Assembly: GCA_900473805.1 (NCBI GenBank)
Contig: UCMS01000027.1
Coordinates: forward strand, 62,001-126,000
Length of the DNA: 64,000 nt
Source: Hyphomicrobiales bacterium
Lineage (GTDB): Bacteria > Pseudomonadota > Alphaproteobacteria > Rhizobiales > Rhizobiaceae
Reading direction: 5' to 3'
Part shown: positions 26,659 through 35,633 of the stretch, piece after piece
Position numbering within the stretch: position 1 is the first letter of the stretch
Layout: the number at the start of each line of letters is the position of its first letter
Made by a program: the position numbers and the translations under genes
Notes under the pieces: model-generated
Seen by the model: the letters and a program-made list of their open reading frames with translations, nothing else
Told to the model about the DNA's origin: nothing
Databases searched by the model: none

Positions 26659-27096
26659 TCACCTCCCGACTCCGTCTTTCCTGGTTGATTTGCCAAGTCC
26701 CATATTTTTGGCGAGCTGCGACCTCGCTGCCGCGTAGGCCGGAGCGACCATCGGGTAGTCGGGCGGCAGGTCCCATTTTTCCCGATACTGGTCCGGCGTC
26801 ATGTTGAAGCTCGCCTTCAGGTGTCGCTTCAACGACTTGAAACGGCGGCCATCCTCAAGGCAGATCAGATAGTTTTCTTCGATGGACTTTTTGACTGGCA
26901 CGGGGGGCTTGGGCTTCTCAGGCACGGGTCCCGCGAATTGTGCATGTGAGGCGCTCTGTAGCGCATCAAAAACGCTCGCAATCAACTTCGGCAAATCGGC
27001 CGAGAGCACTACATGATTGGAAACATACGCGGAAATAACCCGCGAGGCGTAATCGACCATCTGCAGGTCGCTGTGTTTCGTTGCTATATCGGTCAC
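26659..27096 (-). CDS. MucR/Ros-family transcriptional regulator, degenerate zinc site
   Basis: A 145-residue MucR-family protein. The N-terminal oligomerisation region (residues about 13-45) and the DNA-binding region YLICLEDGRRFKSLKRHL are clear. Of the usual ligands, Cys, Asp (CLED) and the first His (KRH) remain, but the second His position reads KASFN. MucR proteins control exopolysaccharide and motility genes. The GTG start follows AAAGGAG. It lies 14 bases after rmlD, at the end of the exopolysaccharide operon, which suggests local feedback. Confidence 0.88.
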   Translation of the reverse strand: MTDIATKHSDLQMVDYASRVISAYVSNHVVLSADLPKLIASVFDALQSASHAQFAGPVPEKPKPPVPVKKSIEENYLICLEDGRRFKSLKRHLKASFNMTPDQYREKWDLPPDYPMVAPAYAAARSQLAKNMGLGKSTRKDGVGR

Positions 27097-27110
27097 AAGA
27101 GGCTCCTTTC

Positions 27111-28010
27111 TCAGACCATGTCAGGATTTGGGTGATGGGTGACGCAGCGTGAAACCACCTGCTGCGCCGAACTCTGCCAGTCGGGTATTTGAACGCCGTG
27201 AATTGACGCCAGCTTTGCCGTATCCAGCCGCGAATTTGCCGGGCGTTTTGCAACCGTCGGGTAATCCACGGTTGAGATGCGGTCGATCTGAGCAGATGGG
27301 CCGCCGAACCGGTGCGATGCTTCAAAGATACCCGCAGCGAAATCAGCCCAGCTGGCAGCACCCTGACCGGCAAGATGAAACGTTCCCCGCAACTCACTCG
27401 CGCGGCTGTGCAGGAGATTTTTTGCGACCGCCACGACCCCCTCGGCGATGTCGAATGCGGATGTCGGATTGCCGACTTGGTCGTCCACGACACTCAGGCG
27501 CTCTCGCGCCTCCGCGACCTTGAGCATGGTCTTGAGAAAATTCCGTCCGAAAGGGCTGTAAACCCATGCCGTCCGCAGGATGACATGATTGTCAGTCGCT
27601 CCGGCCAGAGCCTGCTCTCCCTCAAGTTTCGAACGGCCGTAAACACCCAGCGGGTTCGTCGGATCGGTCTCCCCATAAGGCGAACCCTTCGTGCCGTCGA
27701 ACACATAGTCGGTGGAGAGATGAATGACCGGGATATCCAGAATTGATGCCACACGTCCGATTTCCCCCGGGGCAATCTGGTTCACCGCACGGGCGTTCGC
27801 TTCGTCCGTCTCGGCAGAGTCCACTGCGGTGTATGCCGCGGCGGAGACAATGATGTGGGGCTGGCAGGAACGGATTGCGACTTCGATCGAACCCGGGTCG
27901 GCAAGGTCGAGCTCCGGTCGTCCAAGGGGGACGACGTCAAACAGGTCCTGTCGCCTCCCCCATTCGACAAGCGCACTGACCACCTGGCCTGCGCGTCCGG
28001 TTACGATCAT
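27111..28010 (-). CDS. rfbD: dTDP-4-dehydrorhamnose reductase RmlD
   Basis: A 299-residue SDR performing the last step of dTDP-L-rhamnose synthesis. MIVTGRAGQVVSAL binds NADPH, VIHLSTDYVFDGTKGSPYGETD and YGRSKLEGEQAL supply the active-site Tyr/Lys. ATG 28010 is used; a TTG two codons earlier (28016) would give the common MRxIVTG start. The region back to rmlC (28097) is out of character for the family. Confidence 0.93.
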   Translation of the reverse strand: MIVTGRAGQVVSALVEWGRRQDLFDVVPLGRPELDLADPGSIEVAIRSCQPHIIVSAAAYTAVDSAETDEANARAVNQIAPGEIGRVASILDIPVIHLSTDYVFDGTKGSPYGETDPTNPLGVYGRSKLEGEQALAGATDNHVILRTAWVYSPFGRNFLKTMLKVAEARERLSVVDDQVGNPTSAFDIAEGVVAVAKNLLHSRASELRGTFHLAGQGAASWADFAAGIFEASHRFGGPSAQIDRISTVDYPTVAKRPANSRLDTAKLASIHGVQIPDWQSSAQQVVSRCVTHHPNPDMV

Positions 28011-28096
28011 ACGCAACGGCTTTCGCCCCAGTTGGCCATGCTGACGGCTGGCGTCGATCGGCCCTGATCTCGATGACGCGATGTCTTCGAACCCGC

Positions 28097-28669
28097 TCAC
28101 AGCGTAGACCCCTCGTAATGGAAAACCTCCCCCAGATCCGCAAGCGTTGACTGTCGTGAATCCTTGTCCGATAGGCGGGCGGAAAGGCCGTCGACAGGCC
28201 ATTCGATGCCAAGCTGCTTGTCACTCCAGAGAAGTCCTCTGTCATGCTCCGGGCTGTAATAGTCGGTAACCTTGTAGGCGACGATCGTGTTGTCCGTCAG
28301 CGTGCAGAACCCGTGCGCAAACCCTGGCGGCACCCACAATTGCAGACCGTTGTCGGCCGAAAGCTCAACCGAAACATGCTGGCCAAAGGTCGGCGACCCA
28401 CTCCGAATGTCCACGGCAACGTCGAACACGGCACCAGCCACGCAGCGCACCAGTTTACCCTGCGACCTGGGCGCCAGTTGGAAGTGTAAGCCCCGTACGG
28501 TTCCCTTTTCCGCAGAAAGCGACTGGTTGTCCTGAACGAATGCAAGGTCACCCACGTTCTGGCAAAACACATCCTGGCGAAAGGTCTCCGAAAAATATCC
28601 ACGCCCGTCTCCGAAACGGCTGGGTGACATTTTGAACACGCCCTCGATTTCAAGTTGGTCAAAACGCAA
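28097..28669 (-). CDS. rfbC: dTDP-4-dehydrorhamnose 3,5-epimerase RmlC
   Basis: A 190-residue cupin enzyme for the third step of dTDP-rhamnose synthesis. FVQDNQSLSAEKGTVRGLHF contains the catalytic His, and WVPPGFAHGFCTL and VAYKVTDYYSPEHD are typical. The start is a TTG with AAGGAG ideally spaced before it; this site lies inside the last codons of the upstream ligase gene, giving an 11-base overlap. Confidence 0.94.
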   Translation of the reverse strand: MRFDQLEIEGVFKMSPSRFGDGRGYFSETFRQDVFCQNVGDLAFVQDNQSLSAEKGTVRGLHFQLAPRSQGKLVRCVAGAVFDVAVDIRSGSPTFGQHVSVELSADNGLQLWVPPGFAHGFCTLTDNTIVAYKVTDYYSPEHDRGLLWSDKQLGIEWPVDGLSARLSDKDSRQSTLADLGEVFHYEGSTL

Positions 28670-29993
28670 TTTGATCTCCTTTTGAGATTGGCATCACCGC
28701 TTCGGCGGGATCGAGAAGACTGGTGCCCACCGCCTCCTCGCCTGTGGTCGGCACCGCCGAGGAATCCGGCGCCCGGGCGAACAGGAAAGCGGCATAGAAG
28801 ACGAAGAGAGAGGCCATCCCCATCGTGCGCAGCGGATAATCGACCGTGGAATGGGCGAGGATGATGAGGATGGCGATGAAAGCGGTGCGCGCTGTGTCGC
28901 GTCCGCGTAAGCGTATGAATCGGGCTCCTATGGCCAACAGACACGCCGCCACAATGAGGGTTCCAGCAAGCCCTCCCTCGAGCAGCAATTCCAGAAAATC
29001 GTTGTGTGCGTGATTGACGAAGGCCGGATAGACCTGCTCGAGTTTTTCGTAGCGTGGATACACGAGATCGAAAGTGGAAAATCCCGTCCCCAGCGGCCAG
29101 TGGTCACGAATGGCATCTAGTGTCGTCAGTGCGTAGTCCCGGCGGTCGAGAAACCGGTCGGACCCGGCTTCGCTGAACTTGATCCACAGACCGTAAAGGT
29201 AGGTCACTGCCAAAACACAGAGACCGGGAACCAGCAGGGTTGCGGATCTGGAGCCACGCGCAATCATCAGAAACGCGAGCAGCGATATGAAGAGGCCAAT
29301 CACCACCCCCGCCCGCGAGCCTGCGGCGAGGAGTGACAAAAGCACCAGCGTCACGAGAAGCAGGGTCCCTACACGAGTATAGCCCTGCGGCCGTGCTGTC
29401 AGGGCCGCGAGGATACCAACAGCGACATAGACCGAGTAGTGGTTCTCATTTTGGAATGTGCCGAGTTGTGCCTCATAACCCAGCAAGGCAGACAGCCAAG
29501 AGATGTCCGACTGCGAAAAGGTAGCAAACGAAAATGCGAGATTAATCAGCACGGCAAAGATCACGAACCGTCCGATAAAGCTGAGTTCCGCTTCTTCGAG
29601 TTTGCTCAGGGCCGTGAAAAGAAACGCCATGCTGAGGCAGTACATCAGCCCGGATATCGTGCGGTAGGACGACAGGCTCAGCGTTGTCGTCGAGCAGGTA
29701 CCATGAGCGGGAATGTAAGGTTCCGGTCGCATACCGTGCATCCAGTCGCATGGCCAGGGCACGATCTGGATACACGCCAGAAGCGCAATCGCTGCGAACA
29801 GCCCAAGACCAGCGACCGAGGCGCGGCGATGCCCGAGCTTCACGATGACATAGGTCGACGAGCCGATGATCAGGACCTGCAGGATCTGGTCGACCAAGAG
29901 GCCCCGCTCTGTGCCGCCGCCGAATATCTGGCTGGCCAGCAGTGCAGTCCCCATGACGAACAGCACGCTGTTTGGCGAAGTGCTCTGTGTCAT
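28659..29993 (-). CDS. O-antigen ligase/polymerase-like membrane protein
   Basis: A 444-residue protein with about ten membrane segments and the Wzy_C signature: FQNENHYSVYVAVGIL, then a periplasmic loop with FVNHAHNDFLELLLEGG. Such proteins polymerise or ligate lipid-linked saccharides. As another polymerase candidate lies at 41478-42758, one of the two may instead transfer the finished chain. The start overlaps the upstream gene as ATGA. Confidence 0.85.
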   Translation of the reverse strand: MTQSTSPNSVLFVMGTALLASQIFGGGTERGLLVDQILQVLIIGSSTYVIVKLGHRRASVAGLGLFAAIALLACIQIVPWPCDWMHGMRPEPYIPAHGTCSTTTLSLSSYRTISGLMYCLSMAFLFTALSKLEEAELSFIGRFVIFAVLINLAFSFATFSQSDISWLSALLGYEAQLGTFQNENHYSVYVAVGILAALTARPQGYTRVGTLLLVTLVLLSLLAAGSRAGVVIGLFISLLAFLMIARGSRSATLLVPGLCVLAVTYLYGLWIKFSEAGSDRFLDRRDYALTTLDAIRDHWPLGTGFSTFDLVYPRYEKLEQVYPAFVNHAHNDFLELLLEGGLAGTLIVAACLLAIGARFIRLRGRDTARTAFIAILIILAHSTVDYPLRTMGMASLFVFYAAFLFARAPDSSAVPTTGEEAVGTSLLDPAEAVMPISKGDQIAF

Positions 29994-31213
29994 GGCCCGC
30001 TCGCGATCCGGATTTCGTCGAAATGCAAACGGCCGGAATATCGGTCGTTCCAGCTTCCCGTCATGGTCCGTGTGCCAAGGCGCAGAACCTGCAATCCGCA
30101 CGCGTTTGCGGGAACCTCAAGATCAGCGGTTACCTCCTTCAGGGGATATGTTCCCTCCGAAACCGGCAACATGGCCAGGATCTTACCGGGCTTGAAGCAG
30201 GCGATGCTCCAGAAAAGCGTCTTGGGCAACACGGCGCCCTTTGCCGATACCTTCATCGACAGTTGGTACCGTCCAGGTGACAGAACCAAATACTGGCGGA
30301 CACCTGGATCCCTGACGGGAATATCGAGGAACTCAAGCGACAGACCGCGGGCAAGAGTGCCCTCCTCTGCGATGGACAGGGCCAAGCCTGGCTGCCGTTT
30401 CACCGACCAGTCGAAGGGTGCCCCGCTGGGAACAGCCGAAAACAAGCCGTTGTAGACATTGCCAAGGAGTGTCTCCCGCTCGCCGTCGAGGGTCACGAGA
30501 AAGGTCCGGTAAGCCTCGTCATAGCGGCCCGCTGCGAGCAGAGCATTCAGAACCTGATTGATTTCGCCGGCATACTGTCCGCCTTTCCCTTGCGCCACTC
30601 CCCAAAGAAGATCTGCCGCAAACAGCGCTCCATCAGGAGACTTGCTCAAGCTGCTGATCAGAGCACCCCGCCATGGCGGCGCCCGCTCGAGATGTTGCAT
30701 CAGAAGCCGGCGCTGCTCGGGTTTCGACAAGATCTCGGAGAGCCGGTCGGCGTAGACGGGAATCATATCGGGCCATCTGCGGAAGAGAGCGTCGATGAGA
30801 TCCACCATCGGCACTTCGCCGTCCTCGTCGGCCGCGTAGCCGATCATCCACTGCAGCGCCTGCCGTTCGGTCGGTGCCAATTCGAGGGCACTGGCGGATG
30901 CCTGCTGGGCCGCGGGCAAATCGCCATTCTTCCATTCGACAAGTGCCTGCACGCTATAGAGACGGCCATCGCCCGGATTGACGCTCATCATGCGCCGAGC
31001 AACTGAGCGCAACTGATCGAGATCAGACGGTTTTGTCGTGCCGCCGATCATGCTCTCGGAAAGCGCGACTAACGCGTCCACATTGAACGGGTTCAGGCGC
31101 AGAGCGAGTTTCGGGTCACTCTTCTCAAGCAATTGACTTGATGCGATCAAGAAGAGTGTCGAAATGCTGGCGGATGCGAAACACAAGAAAACCCACCGAC
31201 CAATTCCAGACAT
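29990..31213 (-). CDS. Membrane-anchored TPR-like protein of the exopolysaccharide operon
   Basis: A 407-residue protein not recognised as a named family. An N-terminal membrane anchor or uncleaved signal (RWVFLCFASASISTLFLIAS) precedes helical, TPR-like repeats at about 40-260 (GRLYSVQALVEWKNGDLPAAQQASASALELAP). The C-terminal 130 residues look like a beta-rich domain (YLVLSPGRYQLSMKVSAKG, then LHFDEIRIASG), possibly carbohydrate-binding. Its start overlaps the wzc-like gene by 89 bases, with AGGGG upstream. Next to polymerase and co-polymerase, a role in assembly is likely. Confidence 0.7.
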   Translation of the reverse strand: MSGIGRWVFLCFASASISTLFLIASSQLLEKSDPKLALRLNPFNVDALVALSESMIGGTTKPSDLDQLRSVARRMMSVNPGDGRLYSVQALVEWKNGDLPAAQQASASALELAPTERQALQWMIGYAADEDGEVPMVDLIDALFRRWPDMIPVYADRLSEILSKPEQRRLLMQHLERAPPWRGALISSLSKSPDGALFAADLLWGVAQGKGGQYAGEINQVLNALLAAGRYDEAYRTFLVTLDGERETLLGNVYNGLFSAVPSGAPFDWSVKRQPGLALSIAEEGTLARGLSLEFLDIPVRDPGVRQYLVLSPGRYQLSMKVSAKGAVLPKTLFWSIACFKPGKILAMLPVSEGTYPLKEVTADLEVPANACGLQVLRLGTRTMTGSWNDRYSGRLHFDEIRIASGP

Positions 31214-33503
31214 CGCGATCTTGCCCCTGCGTATTCGATGATACCTCCGGCAACAGCGTGCTGGATGAAGTATACGTGTAGTATTTGTAATTCAGGTTTC
31301 CGTACCTGTAGTTGTGTTCGAACTTTCCGACCGTGAACATTGTCAGCGCGACACCGACCACATTTGCGCCTGAGGAGGTCAGGCGCCGAACAGCCATGGC
31401 CACCGATTTGCGGGACACCTTGCTGGTCGAGACAATGAAGAGCGTCGCATCGGCAAGGCGGCTGAGAATGGGCACGTCAGCAATCCCGATGACAGGCGGC
31501 GCATCGATGATGATCATGTCGAACTGCTTGCGCAGACTGGAGACGATCAGGCTCATCCTGGGGGATGACAAAAGATCTGCCGGGTTCTGCGGCACTGTGC
31601 CAGCCGAGATGAAAAAGACATTCGAGGACTTGCCGCGCCGGACGAGGCGCGCAAGGTCACCCCTCCTCACGGTGTTTGTTAAAAGATTGCTGAGGCCAAT
31701 CACGTTGTCCTCGTTGAAACGGCGATGGATGCTGGGCTTGCGCATGTCGGCATCGATGATCAGCACCCTGCCGCCGAGTGAGGCGAAGTCTTCCGCAAGC
31801 TTGATGACCGTCGTGGATTTCCCCTCGCTTGGCTCGGAGCTGGTCACCAGAAGCGTCGCCGGGGCGCCGTCGGAACCTGAAAACTGCAACGAGGTTCGCA
31901 GGGATCGATAGGTTTCCGAGAGAGCCGATTGAGGGTTTGTCAGCTGCTGTTCCAGATCGATTTCGGCCACCAGGGGCAAGACGCCGAGAACCGGCAGACC
32001 AAGCTCTTTCTCGACCTGGTCGGAGCTGCTGAAGGCGTTGTTGATGAGTTCAGCCACGTAGATGACGGAGGCAGCCAGCAGAAGCGAGATGATCGCGCCG
32101 ATCGTGAGATTGATCGGCAGGCTGGGCGAGAAGGGTGTCGACGGGCTGACCGCCAGATCGACCACGGCGGCGTTCTGGGTCTTCAGTTCGGATCCGACCG
32201 CAACATCATTGAGTTTGCCGATCAGGCTCTCATATTGAGCGCGGTTGGAATCGACCTCCCTCTTGAGGATGGTGTACTGAATGTTCTTGTCCTGGTACGC
32301 CGACTTCTCGGCTTCGAGTTCGCTGAGCTTCTTCTGAAGATCCGCGACCTTCGCAACAGTCTCCTGGTGCTTGAGCCTGATCGAGTCGGTGATGGTCAGA
32401 ACGCCCATCTTGAGCTGTTTCTCAGCTTCCCGAATCTGCGACGAAAGCTGAAGCATCTCGGGAAAGTCCGGCTTGAAGAGCAGCCTCTTCCGCTGATACT
32501 CGCCCTTGAGATCGACCAGCGTGTTGCGCAGCTTATCGAGTGCCGCGCTACCGAGCACCTGTTCCAGACTTTCGCCCTGCCCGGCGTCGATCTGTTTGAC
32601 CAGTCGTTCAAAATCAAGGTTTTCCTGGATGGCCTTTGAAAGGGCGGCGTTGATATCCGCGAGATTGGTGTCGAGAAGCGAGCCATCATTTCCCGTCACG
32701 GTGATGCCAGCGGTTTTCGCATAAGCGACAAGTGCCCTCTCGGACTCCTGAAGCCTCTCCTTCACGAGAACAACCTGCTCCTGGATGAATTCCCGGGCCT
32801 GCACAGAGGTTTTGCTGCTTTGATCGATGCGCTGATCGATGAAGCTCTGAGCGATCTGGTTTGCAATGTCTCGCGCATAGGCGGGGTTCTGATCACGGTA
32901 GTCGATCGTCAACAGGCTGGTGTTCGGGACGAGATCGACCTTCAGGTTGGACATCACGCGGGATGTGGCAATCCGCACCAAGGCGTCCTGCGGTAGCGTA
33001 TCATCGGTCTTCTTGGGCTCCGCGCCAAAGGCCCTGTAAAAGATGTTCAGCGGCGATATTCGGGCGCGGGGAAACAGAAAGTCCTCCCGCTCCGTCAGGC
33101 TCAGCGCAAAGACGACCCGCTCGGCCAAAGCACGGCTTTTCAACTTCTCCTTCGCCGTCTGAAACGCTCTGATATCGCTGCTCTCGCTCATGAGTTCGAG
33201 ATCTTCGAACACCCTTGCAGAGGGAACCAGAACCTCCAGTTTGGCGACGGCTTGATATTGGGGCGTCTGCATCAGCGTCAGAAGTGCAGCCAGCAGAAGA
33301 CCCGCGCCCAGGAGACCCAGGATCAGTCGTCTGTATTGCAACACGCGAAAGAACAGGCCGATCATGTCGAGGCTGGCCGCGCGTGGATAATAATCCAGGC
33401 CTATATCCCGCCCCCGATGATAACCGGCGTAAAACGCATCCGTCGGAGGCGTCATGGGCTGGTAGGGATCTCCTGCAGCGGCCGGCTGGTTTCTATCGAA
33501 CAT
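31125..33503 (-). CDS. Polysaccharide co-polymerase with BY-kinase domain (Wzc/ExoP-like)
   Basis: A 792-residue Wzz-domain protein fused to a tyrosine autokinase. Two membrane segments (about residues 52-72 and 455-475) flank a large periplasmic coiled-coil region. The cytoplasmic kinase has SSEPSEGKSTT (Walker A), VLIIDADMRKPS (Walker A') and MIIIDAPPV (Walker B). The C-terminus carries a tyrosine cluster (YRYGNLNYKYYTYT), the usual autophosphorylation site. It would control chain length and gate export with the OPX protein and be reset by the CpsB phosphatase. ATG 33503 is preferred over TTG 33509. Confidence 0.94.
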   Translation of the reverse strand: MFDRNQPAAAGDPYQPMTPPTDAFYAGYHRGRDIGLDYYPRAASLDMIGLFFRVLQYRRLILGLLGAGLLLAALLTLMQTPQYQAVAKLEVLVPSARVFEDLELMSESSDIRAFQTAKEKLKSRALAERVVFALSLTEREDFLFPRARISPLNIFYRAFGAEPKKTDDTLPQDALVRIATSRVMSNLKVDLVPNTSLLTIDYRDQNPAYARDIANQIAQSFIDQRIDQSSKTSVQAREFIQEQVVLVKERLQESERALVAYAKTAGITVTGNDGSLLDTNLADINAALSKAIQENLDFERLVKQIDAGQGESLEQVLGSAALDKLRNTLVDLKGEYQRKRLLFKPDFPEMLQLSSQIREAEKQLKMGVLTITDSIRLKHQETVAKVADLQKKLSELEAEKSAYQDKNIQYTILKREVDSNRAQYESLIGKLNDVAVGSELKTQNAAVVDLAVSPSTPFSPSLPINLTIGAIISLLLAASVIYVAELINNAFSSSDQVEKELGLPVLGVLPLVAEIDLEQQLTNPQSALSETYRSLRTSLQFSGSDGAPATLLVTSSEPSEGKSTTVIKLAEDFASLGGRVLIIDADMRKPSIHRRFNEDNVIGLSNLLTNTVRRGDLARLVRRGKSSNVFFISAGTVPQNPADLLSSPRMSLIVSSLRKQFDMIIIDAPPVIGIADVPILSRLADATLFIVSTSKVSRKSVAMAVRRLTSSGANVVGVALTMFTVGKFEHNYRYGNLNYKYYTYTSSSTLLPEVSSNTQGQDRDVWNWSVGFLVFRIRQHFDTLLDRIKSIA

Positions 33504-33538
33504 CTTCAATCCATTCTTAAATTGCCAAGAGCATGTGC

Positions 33539-34282
33539 TCAGGGAATTGCTGCAATTCCCGTCGCCACCCGTGCCGAAAGGCCAAGCGCTTCCTTGAGAC
33601 TGTTGATTGCGACCAGACTTTGCGACCTGAAGACGACGACGACGTCGCCACCAAAGATGCGGGGGTTCTCCGCACGCCCGTCACGGATCGTGCCAACGTC
33701 GTAGTTGGCGACCAGCTTGCGTTGACCGAAGGCGCGATAGACATAGACCTTGCGTTGGTCGGCGAGTTCCCGGAACCCACCGGCCAGCGCGATCGCATCG
33801 AGAAGCGTCGTCCCGGGCGAAACGGGATAGAGACCGGCCTTGGCAACCTCCCCATCGACTGTAACCCGCTGCCCCGATGACTCTTTCAGGAAGATCGACA
33901 CCTCGGGATTTTGAAGGTAGCGCGCGCCGTAGAGTTGCTCGAGTTCCAGTTCGAGCGACCGGATGCCTTTGCCGGCAGCGGTGACCGGGCCGATCAGCGG
34001 AAGAGACAAGGCACCACGGGAATCAATCTGAACCGTTCGACTGAGTTGTTCGGCTTGAAAGACATCGATGGTCAACACATCGCCCGGGAGCAAGGGCTGG
34101 TCCATTCCGCCAGCCGTATCGGCCGGCGCAGGAAGGGTCCGGACCAGTTGCAGGTCACCGGAGACCGTTTCCGCGTGCTGAGGTGATGTCGCAGGATGCA
34201 CACCCGAACTGCCGCATGACGTGAGCACGAGCGTAGCCACCGAGAGCCCTGCGACAAGAAGGAGACGGGGGATCATCAGCAT
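33539..34282 (-). CDS. Outer-membrane polysaccharide export lipoprotein (OPX, Wza/GumB-like)
   Basis: A 247-residue OPX protein. The signal peptide ends in a lipobox (VLTSC, Cys near residue 23). The export domain follows (LLPGDVLTIDVFQAEQLSRT, LYGARYLQNPEVSIFLKE), then an SLBB domain (RVTVDGEVAKAGLYPVSPGTTLLDAIALAGGF). It lacks the C-terminal helix of full Wza, like rhizobial ExoF/GumB-type proteins. The start lies just inside the end of the phosphatase gene (TGAGATG). It would partner the Wzc-like protein. Confidence 0.93.
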   Translation of the reverse strand: MLMIPRLLLVAGLSVATLVLTSCGSSGVHPATSPQHAETVSGDLQLVRTLPAPADTAGGMDQPLLPGDVLTIDVFQAEQLSRTVQIDSRGALSLPLIGPVTAAGKGIRSLELELEQLYGARYLQNPEVSIFLKESSGQRVTVDGEVAKAGLYPVSPGTTLLDAIALAGGFRELADQRKVYVYRAFGQRKLVANYDVGTIRDGRAENPRIFGGDVVVVFRSQSLVAINSLKEALGLSARVATGIAAIP

Positions 34283-34283
34283 C

Positions 34284-35093
34284 TCACCACCCCGCCCGCA
34301 GGAGCGTGAGCAGCCGATCGACACGGTTTGCGGTGACCGCAATCGGGCGCGATTCCAAGCTACGGCCGACGGCACCCGAAAGCGGTCCGTCCTGCAGAAT
34401 GATTTCGGGGATCTCGACAAACATACGATGGGCCGCCGCCTCACCCCAGCGGCTGGCGACCAGTTTCATGGCTGACGCCAGGCGCGGAGCCCGAACGCGT
34501 GGGCTATGGGCATCGCTTGCGACGAAGACCGGGCGGCCCGAATCGATAAAACTCGCCGCCTGCAATTGCGCGGCCGTACCGAAGCGGCCCAGGAGCGAGT
34601 CGGCTGTCAGCTGTAACGGGCATCCCAGATCCGCGATCTTGAGAAGTATGTCGTGACGCCGCGCCGGCCAACCGAGCCGCTCGGGATGCGCTATTACCGG
34701 GATGAAGTCGTAGTCCTTCAAACGCAGAACAAAGTCATGCAGCTTCTGCGGCACCACCAGAGGAGGAAGTTCCAGAAGGAAATAACGAGTGTCGTTGAGA
34801 GTAGGAATATCGCCGGCAAGAAGCTTGTCGGGCAGATCCCACGCAAGATGGGCTTCTGCCCCACAAACTAAGGTCAACGGGATGCGAAGCTCGCGCAGCG
34901 CCTGTTGAAGGACATTCAGGACCGGACGGATGGTAGCATTGTCGTTCGAGTAGACACCGCCGTGAACGTGAGGCGTGCAGGCCATGTGGGTGATGCCATC
35001 CGCGACAGCGACACGGGCCATCTCGATGGACACGTCGAGCTCGCTGGCGCCATCGTCGAGCCCGAAGAGGATGTGCGAGTGGAGGTCAATCAT
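34284..35093 (-). CDS. Protein-tyrosine phosphatase, CpsB/YwqE type (PHP domain)
   Basis: A 269-residue metal-dependent phosphatase. MIDLHSHILFGLDDGA holds the first His pair, MACTPHVHGGVY, IPVIAHPERLGW and FVASDAHSPRVRAP the remaining metal ligands. These enzymes dephosphorylate BY-kinases, here probably the Wzc-like protein two genes downstream. In Gram-negative capsule loci a low-molecular-weight Wzb phosphatase is more usual. Confidence 0.92.
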   Translation of the reverse strand: MIDLHSHILFGLDDGASELDVSIEMARVAVADGITHMACTPHVHGGVYSNDNATIRPVLNVLQQALRELRIPLTLVCGAEAHLAWDLPDKLLAGDIPTLNDTRYFLLELPPLVVPQKLHDFVLRLKDYDFIPVIAHPERLGWPARRHDILLKIADLGCPLQLTADSLLGRFGTAAQLQAASFIDSGRPVFVASDAHSPRVRAPRLASAMKLVASRWGEAAAHRMFVEIPEIILQDGPLSGAVGRSLESRPIAVTANRVDRLLTLLRAGW

Positions 35094-35159
35094 GCTGTCT
35101 CTGTTCCCTGGAGGAAGATGCTACGGGCCGCGACGAGCGACATGCGGTGTGGATGAGGG

Positions 35160-35633
35160 TCAGCGGCTGACCCGTTCGTCTTTCCGTGCGATCGAAATCA
35201 TGACTTTGCTGCCGGCGAGAATGCCAAGGACGCTGATGGGGACAGGGGACTGAGGAGCCGCCTGCAACGGTCCGGCCGGTCGGGCAGCTTCAGCACGGAC
35301 ACACCAGAACCCTTCCTCATCCTCGATCCGGACCAATCGCTTCTCCGGCACCGACAGAGTGCATGTGTCGCCGATCTTGAGTGTGGTGGTCGATGACGGC
35401 CCGGTGAGCAGTTTTGCGGGCAAGGACACGCTCGCATCGACCTGCGCAGGCCGCATGCCCTCGGTCTGTGAAACGAAAACTTTGCCGGTGACTTCCCGGA
35501 GAACTGCCGTCGATGCGAGGGGGGCGCGGCAACCGCAAATCGAAGGTTCAGCGACGTCAGACGGAGCATCCAGCCCCATGGATGCAAGCCCGATCATGCA
35601 GAACACTGCCGCCTTCTTGAACTGCTCATTCAT
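35160..35633 (-). CDS. FecR-like small exported protein
   Basis: A 157-residue protein starting at ATG 35633 after AAGGGGAAA. A signal sequence (residues 5-25) precedes a domain with REVTGKVFVSQTEGMRPAQ, LLTGPSSTTTLKIGDTCTLS and RLVRIEDEEG. This resembles the FecR-like domain (a Gly-x-Val strand, then a threshold and Ser-Thr-rich strand). A C-terminal hydrophobic segment (VPISVLGILAGSKVMISIA) may anchor it. Function in the polysaccharide operon unknown. It overlaps the next gene as ATGA. Confidence 0.65.
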   Translation of the reverse strand: MNEQFKKAAVFCMIGLASMGLDAPSDVAEPSICGCRAPLASTAVLREVTGKVFVSQTEGMRPAQVDASVSLPAKLLTGPSSTTTLKIGDTCTLSVPEKRLVRIEDEEGFWCVRAEAARPAGPLQAAPQSPVPISVLGILAGSKVMISIARKDERVSR

